64,000 bases of DNA from Bacteroidota bacterium (GTDB lineage Bacteria; Bacteroidota; Bacteroidia; Cytophagales; Cyclobacteriaceae): contig JAFDYX010000020.1 in the NCBI GenBank assembly GCA_018267215.1, positions 1 to 64,000 on the forward strand. Reading direction: 5' to 3'. The first letter of the stretch is position 1. Every line of letters starts with the position of its first letter. A model generated the notes under the pieces. That model made no database searches. It was not told the DNA's origin and worked only from the letters and a program-made list of their open reading frames with translations. Shown piece after piece: positions 25,411 through 33,821 of the stretch. The position numbers and the translations under genes are program-made.

Positions 25411-26742
25411 CTATCGCCCGAATGGATTTAATGCACCCAGCGCTCTTTTTCCACCTCCCATTTTGTTCATGGTCTTCATCATCTTGCGCATGTCTTCAAA
25501 CTGCTTGAGCAGTTGGTTTACCTGCTGAATGCTGGTGCCGCTTCCTTTGGCAATGCGCGTTTTGCGGCTGCTGTTCAGCACTTCAGGATTTTCTCTTTCT
25601 TTTTTTGTCATCGACTGGATGATGGCCTCCACAGGTTTAAAAGAATTTTCATCGAAGTCAACACCTTTCATGGCTTTGCCCATGCCGGGAATCATGCTGA
25701 GCATGTCCTTCATGTTGCCCATTTTTTTAACTTGCTCCAATTGCGACAAAAAATCGGTGAAGTCGAATTGGTTTTTGCGCATCTTGGCGTGCAGCCTGCG
25801 GGCTTCATCTTCATCAAATGTTTGCTGCGCTTTTTCTACCAAGCTCACCACATCACCCATACCCAAAATACGGCTGGCCATCCGGTCGGGGTAGAAACGG
25901 TCAATGGCTTCCATCTTTTCGCCCGAGCTGATAAACTTGATGGGCTTCTCCACCACTTTGCGGATGGAGAGAGCCGCCCCACCGCGGGTGTCGCCATCCA
26001 GTTTGGTGAGCACCACGCCATCAAAATTCAACCGGTCGTTAAAAGATTTGGCAGTGTTTACAGCATCCTGGCCTGTCATCGAGTCAACCACAAACAATGT
26101 CTCCGAAGGCTTCAGCGTTTCCTTCAGTTGGGAGATTTCGTTCATCATCTCCTCATCCACGGCCAAGCGCCCGGCTGTATCCACAATGACGATACGGTGA
26201 TTATTTTTCTTGGCGTGTTCAATAGCTGCCTTGGCAATTTTTACAGCATCTTTATTTTCCGGCTCGGCATATACCTCTACACCGATTTGCGTTCCCAATA
26301 CCTTCAACTGATCAATGGCGGCAGGGCGATAGATGTCGCAGGCGGTAAGTAATACACTTCGTCCTTGTCGCTTCAGGTAGTTGGCCAGTTTGCCGCTGAA
26401 GGTCGTTTTACCTGAACCCTGCAATCCGGTAATTAAAATTACGGCCGGGTTGCCTTCAATTTTTATTTCTTCGCTTTGGCCGCCCATCAGTTGGGTTAGC
26501 TCATCGTTGGTAACTTTGGTGAGCAGTTGTCCGGGGCTGATGGCCGTGAGCACATTCAGGCCCATGGCCTTCGTCTTGATTTCGTCTGTTACTTCCTTAG
26601 CAACTTTATAGTTTACGTCCGCATCAATCAGCGCCTTGCGGATTTCTTTTACTGTGCCGGCCACGTTGATTTCGGAGATGCGCCCCTGGCCGCGCAGCGT
26701 TTGAAATGCCTTTTCGAGTTTAAGACTTAAATTATCAAACAT
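25411..26742 (-). CDS. ffh: Signal recognition particle protein Ffh
   Basis: 443 residues, GTPase of co-translational targeting, works with 4.5S RNA and FtsY. N domain, then G domain with GLQGSGKTT, DTAGRLAVD, TKLDGDTRGGAAL, then the Met-rich M domain ending in MRKMMKTMNKMGGGKRALG. All in standard order and length. Confidence 0.98.
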   Translation of the reverse strand: MFDNLSLKLEKAFQTLRGQGRISEINVAGTVKEIRKALIDADVNYKVAKEVTDEIKTKAMGLNVLTAISPGQLLTKVTNDELTQLMGGQSEEIKIEGNPAVILITGLQGSGKTTFSGKLANYLKRQGRSVLLTACDIYRPAAIDQLKVLGTQIGVEVYAEPENKDAVKIAKAAIEHAKKNNHRIVIVDTAGRLAVDEEMMNEISQLKETLKPSETLFVVDSMTGQDAVNTAKSFNDRLNFDGVVLTKLDGDTRGGAALSIRKVVEKPIKFISSGEKMEAIDRFYPDRMASRILGMGDVVSLVEKAQQTFDEDEARRLHAKMRKNQFDFTDFLSQLEQVKKMGNMKDMLSMIPGMGKAMKGVDFDENSFKPVEAIIQSMTKKERENPEVLNSSRKTRIAKGSGTSIQQVNQLLKQFEDMRKMMKTMNKMGGGKRALGALNPFGR

Positions 26743-26786
26743 AGAACAGAATTTTCTGAATTAAAGAGATAGAAAAATTAGGGAGG

Positions 26787-26794
26787 CAAAGGTA
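26787..26794 (-). promoter_or_regulatory. -7 promoter box of ffh (TACCTTTG)
   Basis: Perfect TAnnTTTG, 44 bp upstream of ffh. A TTG lies 22 bp further up, a little beyond the preferred spacing. Confidence 0.5.
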
Positions 26795-26813
26795 AAGATT
26801 TTTGACTATGCCA

Positions 26814-26872
26814 CCCCAACTTCCAACCTCCAACTTCTAACTTCCACTTACACTTACACTTTCACTTCTGTT
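26814..26872. repeat. Low-complexity ACTTCCA-type intergenic repeat
   Basis: Short words of the type CAACTTC, CTTCCAACC, CTTACACTT and CTTTCACTT are reiterated between the aroG-type gene and ffh. This is an ordinary kind of Bacteroidetes intergenic simple repeat. Confidence 0.5.
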
Positions 26873-27942
26873 TTGTTCATTACCTTCTCCTGCACTTGGA
26901 TGGATTCGTGGTGAACCAGCCGCAGCAGGTCGCGGGTGAAACCTTCATCGAGGCCCATGGCTTTGCAGAGGGCTACACGGGTTTTGATGATTTCTTCCCA
27001 GCGCGAAACTTGCAGGATGGTAACGTTATTCTCTTTTTTATACTGACCGATTTTTTCAGAAACCTTCATACGGGCGGCCATCTTTTGCATGATCTCATCA
27101 TCGAGGTGGTCAATCTGTTCGCGCAGCACACTCAGGGTGTCTTTAAACATTTTGTTTTCGCTTGACACAGATCGTACTACCAACTCTTTCACGATTTTTC
27201 CGAGTACGGCAGGTGTTACTTGTTGTTTGGCATCACTCCAGGCCGCATCGGGGTTGATGTGGCTTTCAATCATCAGCCCGGCCATATCGAGGTCGAGTGC
27301 CTTTTGCGAAATGAAGGCAATCAGGTCGCGGTTGCCGCTGATGTGGCTGGGGTCGCAAATGATTTCCAGTTCGGGCAGGCGGGTTTTCAGTTCGATGGCG
27401 ATATCCCACATGGGCAGATTGCGGAACGGCCCTTTTTCGTGCGAAGAAAATCCGCGGTGGATGGCTGCCATTGTTTTGATGCCTGCTTTGTGCAGACGCT
27501 CCATCGCACCGATCCACAATTCCAGGTCGGGGTTGACGGGGTTTTTCACCATCACCGGAATATCTACGCCTTTGAGGGCATCGGCTACTTCTTGCACCGA
27601 GAAGGGGTTGACAGTCGTGCGGGCACCTACCCACAGTATATCTACACCGGCTTTCAGGCAGGCTTCTACGTGTGCCGCGTTGGCTACTTCAGTGGTTACG
27701 GGCAAACCGGTTTCTTTCTTGGCGGCCATCAGCCATTGTAGCCCGATGTTGCCCGCGCCTTCGTACTGGCCGGGCCGTGTGCGGGGCTTCCAGATGCCGG
27801 CACGCAGGGCGTGCACCTCTCCGGTAGCCGCAATTTGTCGGGCGGTAGCAATGGTTTGTTCTTCAGTTTCGGCACTGCACGGGCCGCTGATGATGATGGG
27901 TTTCTTGACATTTAAAAAACCGGAGATAGATTGGAAGTTCAT
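26854..27942 (-). CDS. Bifunctional DAHP synthase / chorismate mutase type II
   Basis: 362 residues joining two steps of aromatic amino acid synthesis. The N-terminal part (1-about 260) is a KDO8P-synthase-like DAHP synthase: IISGPCSAET, LRAGIWKPRTRPGQYEG, VMVKNPVNP, ICDPSHISGNRD. The C-terminal part (about 270-350) is an AroQ chorismate mutase: LREQIDHLDDEIMQKMAARM, VSEKIGQYKK. This fusion is common in Bacteroidetes. It is the last gene of the pheA-aminotransferase-tyrA operon, so entry and branch steps are co-expressed. Confidence 0.95.
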   Translation of the reverse strand: MNFQSISGFLNVKKPIIISGPCSAETEEQTIATARQIAATGEVHALRAGIWKPRTRPGQYEGAGNIGLQWLMAAKKETGLPVTTEVANAAHVEACLKAGVDILWVGARTTVNPFSVQEVADALKGVDIPVMVKNPVNPDLELWIGAMERLHKAGIKTMAAIHRGFSSHEKGPFRNLPMWDIAIELKTRLPELEIICDPSHISGNRDLIAFISQKALDLDMAGLMIESHINPDAAWSDAKQQVTPAVLGKIVKELVVRSVSSENKMFKDTLSVLREQIDHLDDEIMQKMAARMKVSEKIGQYKKENNVTILQVSRWEEIIKTRVALCKAMGLDEGFTRDLLRLVHHESIQVQEKVMNKTEVKV

Positions 27943-27975
27943 AGGTCTGTGTACAATTAAGGTTAAAAAAAGAAT

Positions 27976-28821
27976 TTAATTTTTTAAAACGCGTTTGATG
28001 TCGTTGGCCTGGGTCATGATTTTATGTATTGCCTGACTGTCTTTCTTCATCAGGAGGTATTGAAATTTTTGCAGGTGCATGATGTATTCAGTCAATGCTT
28101 GCCCCAGATATTCGGCATTTTGCTCAAAAATAGGCGCCCACATATCGGGCGAACTTTTGGCGAGGCGCACGGTGGAAGCAAAACCACTGCCGGCCAAATC
28201 GAAAATGTTTTTCTCGTCTTTCTCTATGTCGAGCACGGTTTGCCCCAGTAAAAATGAACTGACGTGAGAGAGGTGCGAAATATAGGCCACGTGCTTGTCG
28301 TGTTCTTGGGGCTCCATATAAATAGTGTTCAACTTCAACGCATCAAAAACTTTCAGTGCCGTGGCCAAGGCTCTCTCCGATGATTTTTCGCGTTCGCAGA
28401 CGATGTTCGTTTTGCCTTCAAATAATCCGTGAAAGGCAGCGGTGGGCCCCGAGTATTCTGTGCCGGCAATCGGATGAGATGCCACAAACTGCATCCGCTT
28501 CGGATGGTTGGTCATTGCCTTGCTGATCAAATTTTTGGTTGAGCCTACATCAATCACTACGGTATGGTCGCTAACGGCATCCAACACCGAAGGCAATAAA
28601 GCGGCAGTGGCGTTTACCGGAATGGAGACGATGACAAAATCACTTTTAGATAAGGCTTCGTTTTCAGGAAGAATTTTATCTACGATTTGGAGTTCTACTG
28701 CCTTCGCAGCGTTGGCCTCATTTCTATCAACGCCAAACAGCTCAGTAGCAACTCCTTCTTTGCGAAGTGTAATGGCCATTGAGCCACCGATCAACCCCAA
28801 CCCGATAACTGTTACTTTCAT
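27976..28821 (-). CDS. tyrA: Prephenate dehydrogenase
   Basis: 281 residues; oxidises prephenate to 4-hydroxyphenylpyruvate. NAD site VIGLGLIGGSMAITLRK, then FGVDRNEANAAKA, the prephenate site ASHPIAGTEYSG (catalytic His) and HDKHVAYISHLSH. No chorismate mutase domain; that activity is supplied by the fused gene 33 bp downstream. Overlaps the aminotransferase gene by 4 bp. Confidence 0.94.
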   Translation of the reverse strand: MKVTVIGLGLIGGSMAITLRKEGVATELFGVDRNEANAAKAVELQIVDKILPENEALSKSDFVIVSIPVNATAALLPSVLDAVSDHTVVIDVGSTKNLISKAMTNHPKRMQFVASHPIAGTEYSGPTAAFHGLFEGKTNIVCEREKSSERALATALKVFDALKLNTIYMEPQEHDKHVAYISHLSHVSSFLLGQTVLDIEKDEKNIFDLAGSGFASTVRLAKSSPDMWAPIFEQNAEYLGQALTEYIMHLQKFQYLLMKKDSQAIHKIMTQANDIKRVLKN

Positions 28822-29996
28822 TTCCGATTTTCAATTTGAGCTTTGTAATCTTTTATCCTGCTGAGCGCCTCTTTCAATTTTTCTTCAGTCGCGCAAAGTG
28901 AGATACGGACGAATCGCTGGCCGGCATGGCCGAAGATGAACCCCGGGGTGATAAATACTTTGGTGCGATATAAAATTTCATCAATCCATTTTTCAACATC
29001 CGCCACCGCATCGGGTGCTTTGGCCCACATAAACAATCCCGATTGTTTTTGGGCGAAGGAACAGCCCAGCAATTCGAGGATGGCAGCAGCGGCCGCTTGG
29101 CGGGCGCGGTATATTTTATTTTGATTTTGAAACCACTCTTGCCCGCTTTGAAGCGCTACGACAGCAGCATGTTGCAACCCCAAAAACATGCCGGAGTCCA
29201 TGTTGCTTTTTACTTTCAGCACTGCTTCAATCAATTCTTTTTTTCCGGCCACCCAGCCAATGCGCCAGCCCGCCATGTTGTGGCTTTTGCTGAGCGAGTT
29301 CAACTCCAACGTTACATCGCCTGCTCCTTCTATAGACAAAATGCTTTGCGGGTTGTCATTTAAAATCAGGCTGTACGGATTGTCGTTTACGAGCAGGAAA
29401 TTGTTTTTTCTCGCTAGGTCAACTAAAACTTTCAACTCCTCACGCGATGCTATCCGTCCGGTGGGCATGTGCGGAAAATTTACCCACATCACCTTTACCT
29501 TCGACAAATCTTTTTTCTGCAACGCTTCAATATCAATTCCCCAATTCAGTTCTTCTTTCATTTCGTAAGGCACCAACTTAGCGCCCACTAAATTGGAAAC
29601 AGAAGAATAGGTTGGATAACCCGGATTGGGGATCAGCACTTCATCGCCTTCATTCACAAAAGCCATGCTGATGTGCATGATTCCCTCCTTCGAGCCCATC
29701 AGCGGAAGGATTTCCGTTTCCGGATGAAGTGACACCGAGTAGGTGGAAGAATAAAAACCGGCAATGGCTTGCCGCAGTTGCGGAATGCCCTTATAGTTTT
29801 GGTAGCCGTGGTTGGCATGGTCTTTTGCGGATGCGCTCAGGGCTTCAATCGTTTCGGGCGATGGCGCTAGGTCGGGGCTGCCAATGCCGAGATTGATCAC
29901 CCGCAGTTCGGGTGTATCCAGCGTGCGCACCTCTGCCAGTTTCCTGCTGAAGTAATATTCTTCTACTTGCTGAATCCGTTTGGCTGTTGCTATCAT
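28818..29996 (-). CDS. PLP aminotransferase of the Phe/Tyr operon
   Basis: 392-residue class I aminotransferase. Seen: LGIGSPDLAPSP, VNFPHMPTGR, DNPYS and the PLP lysine in ELNSLSKSHNMAGWRIGWV. Placed between pheA and tyrA, it most likely transaminates phenylpyruvate and 4-hydroxyphenylpyruvate (or prephenate). Its sequence looks like the LL-DAP-aminotransferase/aspartate-aminotransferase group. Overlaps tyrA by 4 bp. Confidence 0.88.
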   Translation of the reverse strand: MIATAKRIQQVEEYYFSRKLAEVRTLDTPELRVINLGIGSPDLAPSPETIEALSASAKDHANHGYQNYKGIPQLRQAIAGFYSSTYSVSLHPETEILPLMGSKEGIMHISMAFVNEGDEVLIPNPGYPTYSSVSNLVGAKLVPYEMKEELNWGIDIEALQKKDLSKVKVMWVNFPHMPTGRIASREELKVLVDLARKNNFLLVNDNPYSLILNDNPQSILSIEGAGDVTLELNSLSKSHNMAGWRIGWVAGKKELIEAVLKVKSNMDSGMFLGLQHAAVVALQSGQEWFQNQNKIYRARQAAAAAILELLGCSFAQKQSGLFMWAKAPDAVADVEKWIDEILYRTKVFITPGFIFGHAGQRFVRISLCATEEKLKEALSRIKDYKAQIENRK

Positions 29997-30002
29997 AATT
30001 TT

Positions 30003-30042
30003 TTGTCAGCAGTCCACAGACGACAGTTGACTGTTAGCCGTG
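30003..30042. repeat. Pseudo-palindromic intergenic phrase
   Basis: About 40 bp with reiterated GTCCACAG, GACGACAG, GTTGACTG and GCCGTGGTC. It resembles the ACAGTCNNCxGTGGxC phrases often seen between Bacteroidetes genes. It fills the gap between pheA and the aminotransferase gene; function unknown. Confidence 0.35.
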
Positions 30043-30044
30043 GT

Positions 30045-30887
30045 CTATTTATATTCAATTTTCCCTTTTTTGTATTCACCCAGAATATTCAAGTTGTGCA
30101 CCTGCCGCAACACCTGGCTGACGGCATCGTCATAATTTTTTCTGCGCTTCCATTCTAAATCAATGTGGATCGAATATTCGCTGGGTTTGCCGATGATGGG
30201 GATGGACTGGATTTTGGTCAGGTTGATAGTATTTTTTTTAAAAGTCATCAGCGCCTCGGCCAGGCTGCCCACTTCGTTGGCTACTTCAAAGCATAGCGAG
30301 GCTTTGTTCGCTTCACCATTTGCATTTGATTTTCGCGCCAGCACCAGAAAGCGCGTAAAATTTTTCTTGTGCGTCTCAATACGCTTTTCTAAAATCTCCA
30401 ACCCGAATTTTTTGGCGGCATATTCATTGGCAATGGCGGCTGTGTCTTTCAGTTTTTGGGTAGCCACCTTTTTTGCTGAAACGGCCGTATCATCGCTTTC
30501 GCGGATGTCCACCCCTTTCAGCCGATACAGGTAATCCGAACATTGACGGATGGCCATGGGGTGGCTTTCGATGTTTTTGATGTCGCCCAGTTTCACACCG
30601 GGCAGCGCCAGCAAGTGCATGTGGATGGGCAGGTACACCTCACCGATGATGGCGAAGTGATACTCCTGCAACAAAAAATAGTTGGGCAGGATGCTTCCCG
30701 CAATGGAGTTTTCAATGGCCATCATGGCAAAATCGCTTTCGCCTTTTTTCAGTGACTCACACAATGCATGAAAGGAAAGACACTCAATAGCTTCTATCGG
30801 CTCAGCAAAGTAGGTAAGGGCTGCCACTTCATGAAAGCTGGTGGCAATGCCTTGAATGGCTATTTTTAACTTTTTCTTTTTGCTCAT
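30045..30887 (-). CDS. pheA: Prephenate dehydratase
   Basis: 280 residues; turns prephenate into phenylpyruvate. Catalytic region with the SDYLYRLKG and DTAAIANEYAAKKFG stretches and FTRFLVLA, then an ACT domain (LAEALMTFKKNTINLTKIQS ... YSIHIDLE) for Phe feedback. No chorismate mutase part, unlike enterobacterial PheA. First gene of the Phe/Tyr operon; a terminator stem ends 15 bp before its ATG and is part of a leader-peptide attenuator. Confidence 0.95.
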   Translation of the reverse strand: MSKKKKLKIAIQGIATSFHEVAALTYFAEPIEAIECLSFHALCESLKKGESDFAMMAIENSIAGSILPNYFLLQEYHFAIIGEVYLPIHMHLLALPGVKLGDIKNIESHPMAIRQCSDYLYRLKGVDIRESDDTAVSAKKVATQKLKDTAAIANEYAAKKFGLEILEKRIETHKKNFTRFLVLARKSNANGEANKASLCFEVANEVGSLAEALMTFKKNTINLTKIQSIPIIGKPSEYSIHIDLEWKRRKNYDDAVSQVLRQVHNLNILGEYKKGKIEYK

Positions 30888-30902
30888 ATACTATAAATGA
30901 AA

Positions 30903-30923
30903 AGCCCCGATGCTATCGGGGCT
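30903..30923 (-). terminator. Attenuator terminator of the pheA operon
   Basis: Perfect 9-bp stem AGCCCCGAT/ATCGGGGCT with a 3-nt loop, followed on the minus strand by TTTTCATTTAT. It lies between the leader peptide and pheA, not after a gene, so it is a conditional terminator. On the + strand it is followed by CTCTTTTATTATTTTT but there is no + strand gene to end here. Confidence 0.8.
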
Positions 30924-30970
30924 CTTTTATTATTTTTCGTTTTGTCTGTTTCTTAATTTACAAAGCGATT

Positions 30971-31036
30971 TTACTTCAAGCCCCGGTGGAGTTGATAAAA
31001 GTAAAACCAAAAATAAAATCGCTGGCTGTTGCTCAT
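30971..31036 (-). CDS. pheL: Aromatic leader peptide (attenuation control)
   Basis: 21-codon open frame, ATG at 31036 to TAA at 30971, too short for usual gene calling. Codons 7-14 encode FYFWFYFY: four Phe, three Tyr and one Trp in a row, which is far outside chance. Preceding residues are MSNSQR and following are QLHRGLK. It sits 84 bp before pheA, separated by the terminator. Leader peptides rich in the end-product amino acid are the classical sensor of charged tRNA. The symbol is by analogy with the E. coli leader. Confidence 0.88.
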   Translation of the reverse strand: MSNSQRFYFWFYFYQLHRGLK

Positions 31037-31107
31037 GGGCTCAAAGAAAAAAGAAAAATTATTGATGTACAATAGTTTGTGTTTAGAATTTTAAATATTT
31101 TTTTAGC

Positions 31108-31119
31108 TAACGGCCGTTA
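31108..31119. promoter_or_regulatory. 12-bp palindrome between pheA operon and purH
   Basis: Perfect palindrome TAACGGCCGTTA in the intergenic region between divergent operons, about 70 bp upstream of the leader peptide start. Candidate binding site of an unknown regulator. A CCCGC/GCGGG hairpin lies beside it at 31132-31146 without a T-run. Confidence 0.3.
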
Positions 31120-31167
31120 TTTATGAGTAACCCCGCCTGATGCGGGCTGAGCTGCGGCTTAATCTGT

Positions 31168-31175
31168 TACATTTG
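31168..31175 (+). promoter_or_regulatory. -7 promoter box of purH (TACATTTG)
   Basis: Perfect TAnnTTTG, 22 bp before the purH ATG; the -33 partner is not clear. Confidence 0.5.
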
Positions 31176-31197
31176 CACCTTCAAAAAAGAAGCCTTC

Positions 31198-32724
31198 ATG
31201 AGCAAGAAAAAAATAACCCGGGCGCTGGTTTCCGTTTTCTATAAAGACGGTCTTGATCCCATCATCCACCAGTTGGCCAAAAACAATGTAGAGTTTGTTT
31301 CTACAGGTGGCACGGAAGAGTTTATTAAAAAATTAGGATACCCCGTTACCCCGGTAGAGCAACTCACCGGCTACCCGTCTGTTTTTGGAGGACGTGTGAA
31401 GACACTTCATCCGGCTGTGTTTGGCGGTATCTTGTTCAGGCGCGAGGATGCCAACGATGTAAAGCAGGCGGCCGAGTTTAATATTGCCCCGGTGGATCTG
31501 GTGATTGTAGATTTATACCCGTTTGAAGAAACCGTGGCCAAAGGCGGCACCGAAGAAGAGATTGTTGAAAAAATTGATATTGGCGGGATTGCCCTGATAC
31601 GCGGGGCAGCAAAAAATTTTAATGATGTGTTGATCGTTTCCTCGCGCAGCCAGTATGCTGATGTGCTGGAACTGCTCCAAAAAAATCAGTCATCTACCGA
31701 ACTGGCCGACCGCAAAAGGTTTGCCTCGCTTGCCTTCGATGTTACCTCTCATTACGATGCTGCCATTTTCAGTTATTTCAATAAAGAACAACAAAGTTTA
31801 AGTTTTAAATCGAGCTATCCACAGGGGCACACCTTGCGTTACGGAGAAAACCCACATCAAAAGGGAGTTTATTATGGAGACTTGAACGCCCTGTTCGAGC
31901 AGCAAAACGGCAAAGAACTTTCGTACAATAATCTAGTGGATGCAGATGCCGCAGTAAACCTGGTGCAAGAATTTGAAGGCGAAACGGCTTTTGTCATCAT
32001 CAAACACACCAATGCCTGTGGGGTGGCCACGGCCTCGTCTGTAAAGGAAGCCTACCTCAAGGCATTTCAGGCCGATACTATTTCCGCCTTTGGCGGTGTG
32101 CTGGCCACGAATAAAAAAATAGACGTAGGTGCAGCTACAGAAATCAATAAATTGTTTTTCGAAATTTTAATCGCTCCCGGTTTCGATGCCGAAGCATTGG
32201 ATTTATTGAAAACAAAAAAGAACAGGATTATTTTAAAACAAAAGCAACAGCTTACAGCCACCCGCCAATTTAAGAGCTTGCTGAACGGTGTGATAGAGCA
32301 GGATAGAGACAGCCACACCGACACGCACGCAGATTTGAAAACAGTAACCAAGCGTGCCCCAACACCAGCCGAGGTGAACGCCCTTTTATTTGCCAGCAAA
32401 GTGTGCAAGCACACTAAGTCGAACACCATTATCTTGGCAGTAGATGGCCAGATGCTGTCGAGCGGGGTGGGACAAACCAGCCGGGTAGATGCACTGAAGC
32501 AAGCCATCGAAAAAGCTGCTTCATTTGGTTTTGATCTGAAAGGAGCTGTGATGGCCTCCGATGCCTTTTTCCCTTTTCCCGATTGTGTGGAGATTGCCAG
32601 CCAGCAGGGGATCACGGCTGTGATTCAGCCGGGCGGCTCTATCAAAGACCAGGATTCCGTTGACTTTTGCAACAAGCAAAACATGGCCATGGTCTTCACA
32701 GGCTATCGTCACTTTAAACATTGA
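31198..32724 (+). CDS. purH: Bifunctional AICAR transformylase / IMP cyclohydrolase
   Basis: 508 residues; last two steps of IMP synthesis. N-terminal MGS-like IMP cyclohydrolase (ALVSVFYKDGLDPIIHQLAK ... FVSTGGTEEF ... GRVKTLHPAVFGGIL), then transformylase (RYGENPHQKGVYYG, VIIKHTNACGVA, SGVGQTSRVDALKQA, FPFPDCVEIA). Ends in the usual MVFTGYRHFKH. Confidence 0.97.
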   Translation: MSKKKITRALVSVFYKDGLDPIIHQLAKNNVEFVSTGGTEEFIKKLGYPVTPVEQLTGYPSVFGGRVKTLHPAVFGGILFRREDANDVKQAAEFNIAPVDLVIVDLYPFEETVAKGGTEEEIVEKIDIGGIALIRGAAKNFNDVLIVSSRSQYADVLELLQKNQSSTELADRKRFASLAFDVTSHYDAAIFSYFNKEQQSLSFKSSYPQGHTLRYGENPHQKGVYYGDLNALFEQQNGKELSYNNLVDADAAVNLVQEFEGETAFVIIKHTNACGVATASSVKEAYLKAFQADTISAFGGVLATNKKIDVGAATEINKLFFEILIAPGFDAEALDLLKTKKNRIILKQKQQLTATRQFKSLLNGVIEQDRDSHTDTHADLKTVTKRAPTPAEVNALLFASKVCKHTKSNTIILAVDGQMLSSGVGQTSRVDALKQAIEKAASFGFDLKGAVMASDAFFPFPDCVEIASQQGITAVIQPGGSIKDQDSVDFCNKQNMAMVFTGYRHFKH

Positions 32725-32791
32725 GCTACTTCGCTTTTGTTATAGGTTAATTCTGTAATTTCACCGCTTCATTCAGTTAGTAAATAAAAAA

Positions 32792-33817
32792 ATGGGACTT
32801 TTCGATTTCTTTACCAGCGACATAGCTATAGATTTGGGCACCGCCAATACACTGATCATCCACAAAGACAAGGTAGTGGTGGATGAGCCCAGCATCATTG
32901 CCATAGATAAGACCAATAACCGCGTGATGGCGATTGGCCGCGAAGCCATGCAGATGCACGAAAAAACACACGACAGCATCAAAACCATCCGCCCGCTCAA
33001 GGAAGGTGTGATAGCCGACTTCCATGCAGCCGAAATGATGATACGCGGGCTGATAAAAATGATTGACACAGGCAGCAGGTTTTTTCCGCCATCGTTGCGC
33101 ATGGTTATTTGCGTTCCTTCGGCCATCACCGAGGTGGAGAGACGTGCCGTGCGCGACTCGGCCGAGCATGCCAACGCCAAAGAAGTGTATATGATTTACG
33201 AACCGATAGCGGCAGCCATCGGCACGGGCATAGATATTGAACAGCCTATCGGCAACATGGTGGTGGACATAGGTGGAGGAACTACTGACATAGCCGTGAT
33301 TGCCTTGTCGGGCATTGTGTGCGACCAGTCCATCCGTGTGGCAGGCGATACTTTCAACCGCGATATTTTGGATTATATGCGCAGGCAACACAACCTGCTG
33401 ATCGGAGAGCGGTCGGCCGAGCGCGTAAAAATTGAAGTGGGCTCTGCCATGACCGAATTAGACGATGGCCCCGATGACTATGAGATCAGAGGTCGCGATT
33501 TGATGACAGGCATACCGAAGACAATTAAAATCTCTTATTCGGAAGTTGCTTTTGCATTGGATAAATCAGTTTCTAAATTAGAAGAAGCCGTGCTGAAAGC
33601 GCTGGAGTTATCTCCACCCGAGTTGTCGGCAGATATTTACGAACGCGGAATTTATTTAACCGGAGGTGGAGCCATGTTGCGCGGCCTTGACAAAAGACTG
33701 GCTCTGAAAACTAAACTGCCTATTCATGTGGCAGAAGATCCGCTACGGGCAGTGGTGCGCGGTACGGGTGCAGCCCTGAAAAATCTTAACCATTATCGCA
33801 AAGTGCTGATGACTTGA
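32792..33817 (+). CDS. mreB: Rod shape-determining protein MreB
   Basis: 341-residue actin homologue that guides lateral wall synthesis. Actin phosphate-1 motif DIAIDLGTANTLI, phosphate-2 motif VVDIGGGTTDIAVI, and GLYLTGGG-type adenosine motif (YLTGGGAML). First gene of the mreBCD-mrdA-rodA operon, 4 bp before mreC. Confidence 0.98.
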   Translation: MGLFDFFTSDIAIDLGTANTLIIHKDKVVVDEPSIIAIDKTNNRVMAIGREAMQMHEKTHDSIKTIRPLKEGVIADFHAAEMMIRGLIKMIDTGSRFFPPSLRMVICVPSAITEVERRAVRDSAEHANAKEVYMIYEPIAAAIGTGIDIEQPIGNMVVDIGGGTTDIAVIALSGIVCDQSIRVAGDTFNRDILDYMRRQHNLLIGERSAERVKIEVGSAMTELDDGPDDYEIRGRDLMTGIPKTIKISYSEVAFALDKSVSKLEEAVLKALELSPPELSADIYERGIYLTGGGAMLRGLDKRLALKTKLPIHVAEDPLRAVVRGTGAALKNLNHYRKVLMT

Positions 33818-33821
33818 TGAG

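Larger units (their letters stand above)
30903..31036 (-). promoter_or_regulatory. Phe/Tyr transcription attenuator
   Basis: Three mutually exclusive pairings are visible in the RNA. (1) Terminator stem 30903-30923. (2) Antiterminator: CCGGGGCT at 30979-30986 (last codons of the leader peptide) pairs by 7 bp with AGCCCCG, the 5' arm of the terminator. (3) A 10-bp stem between AGCGATTTTA (31014-31023, start of the aromatic codon run) and TAAAATCGCT (30964-30973, stop codon). A ribosome stalled on Phe/Tyr codons breaks (3) and frees CCGGGGCT to form (2); a ribosome at the stop codon covers CCGGGGCT, so (1) forms. Seen in sequence; mechanism inferred. Confidence 0.8.

Noticed and set aside
25513-26352. 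279-residue frame antisense to ffh
   Set aside because: Pure shadow of the ffh codon pattern; His/Phe-rich sequence with no family.
27089-27979. 296-residue frame antisense to the DAHP synthase fusion
   Set aside because: Shadow frame; Ser/Arg-rich and lies fully over a well-supported gene.
30903-30923. Terminator of a + strand gene
   Set aside because: No + strand gene ends there; the strand and position fit the leader of the minus-strand pheA operon.
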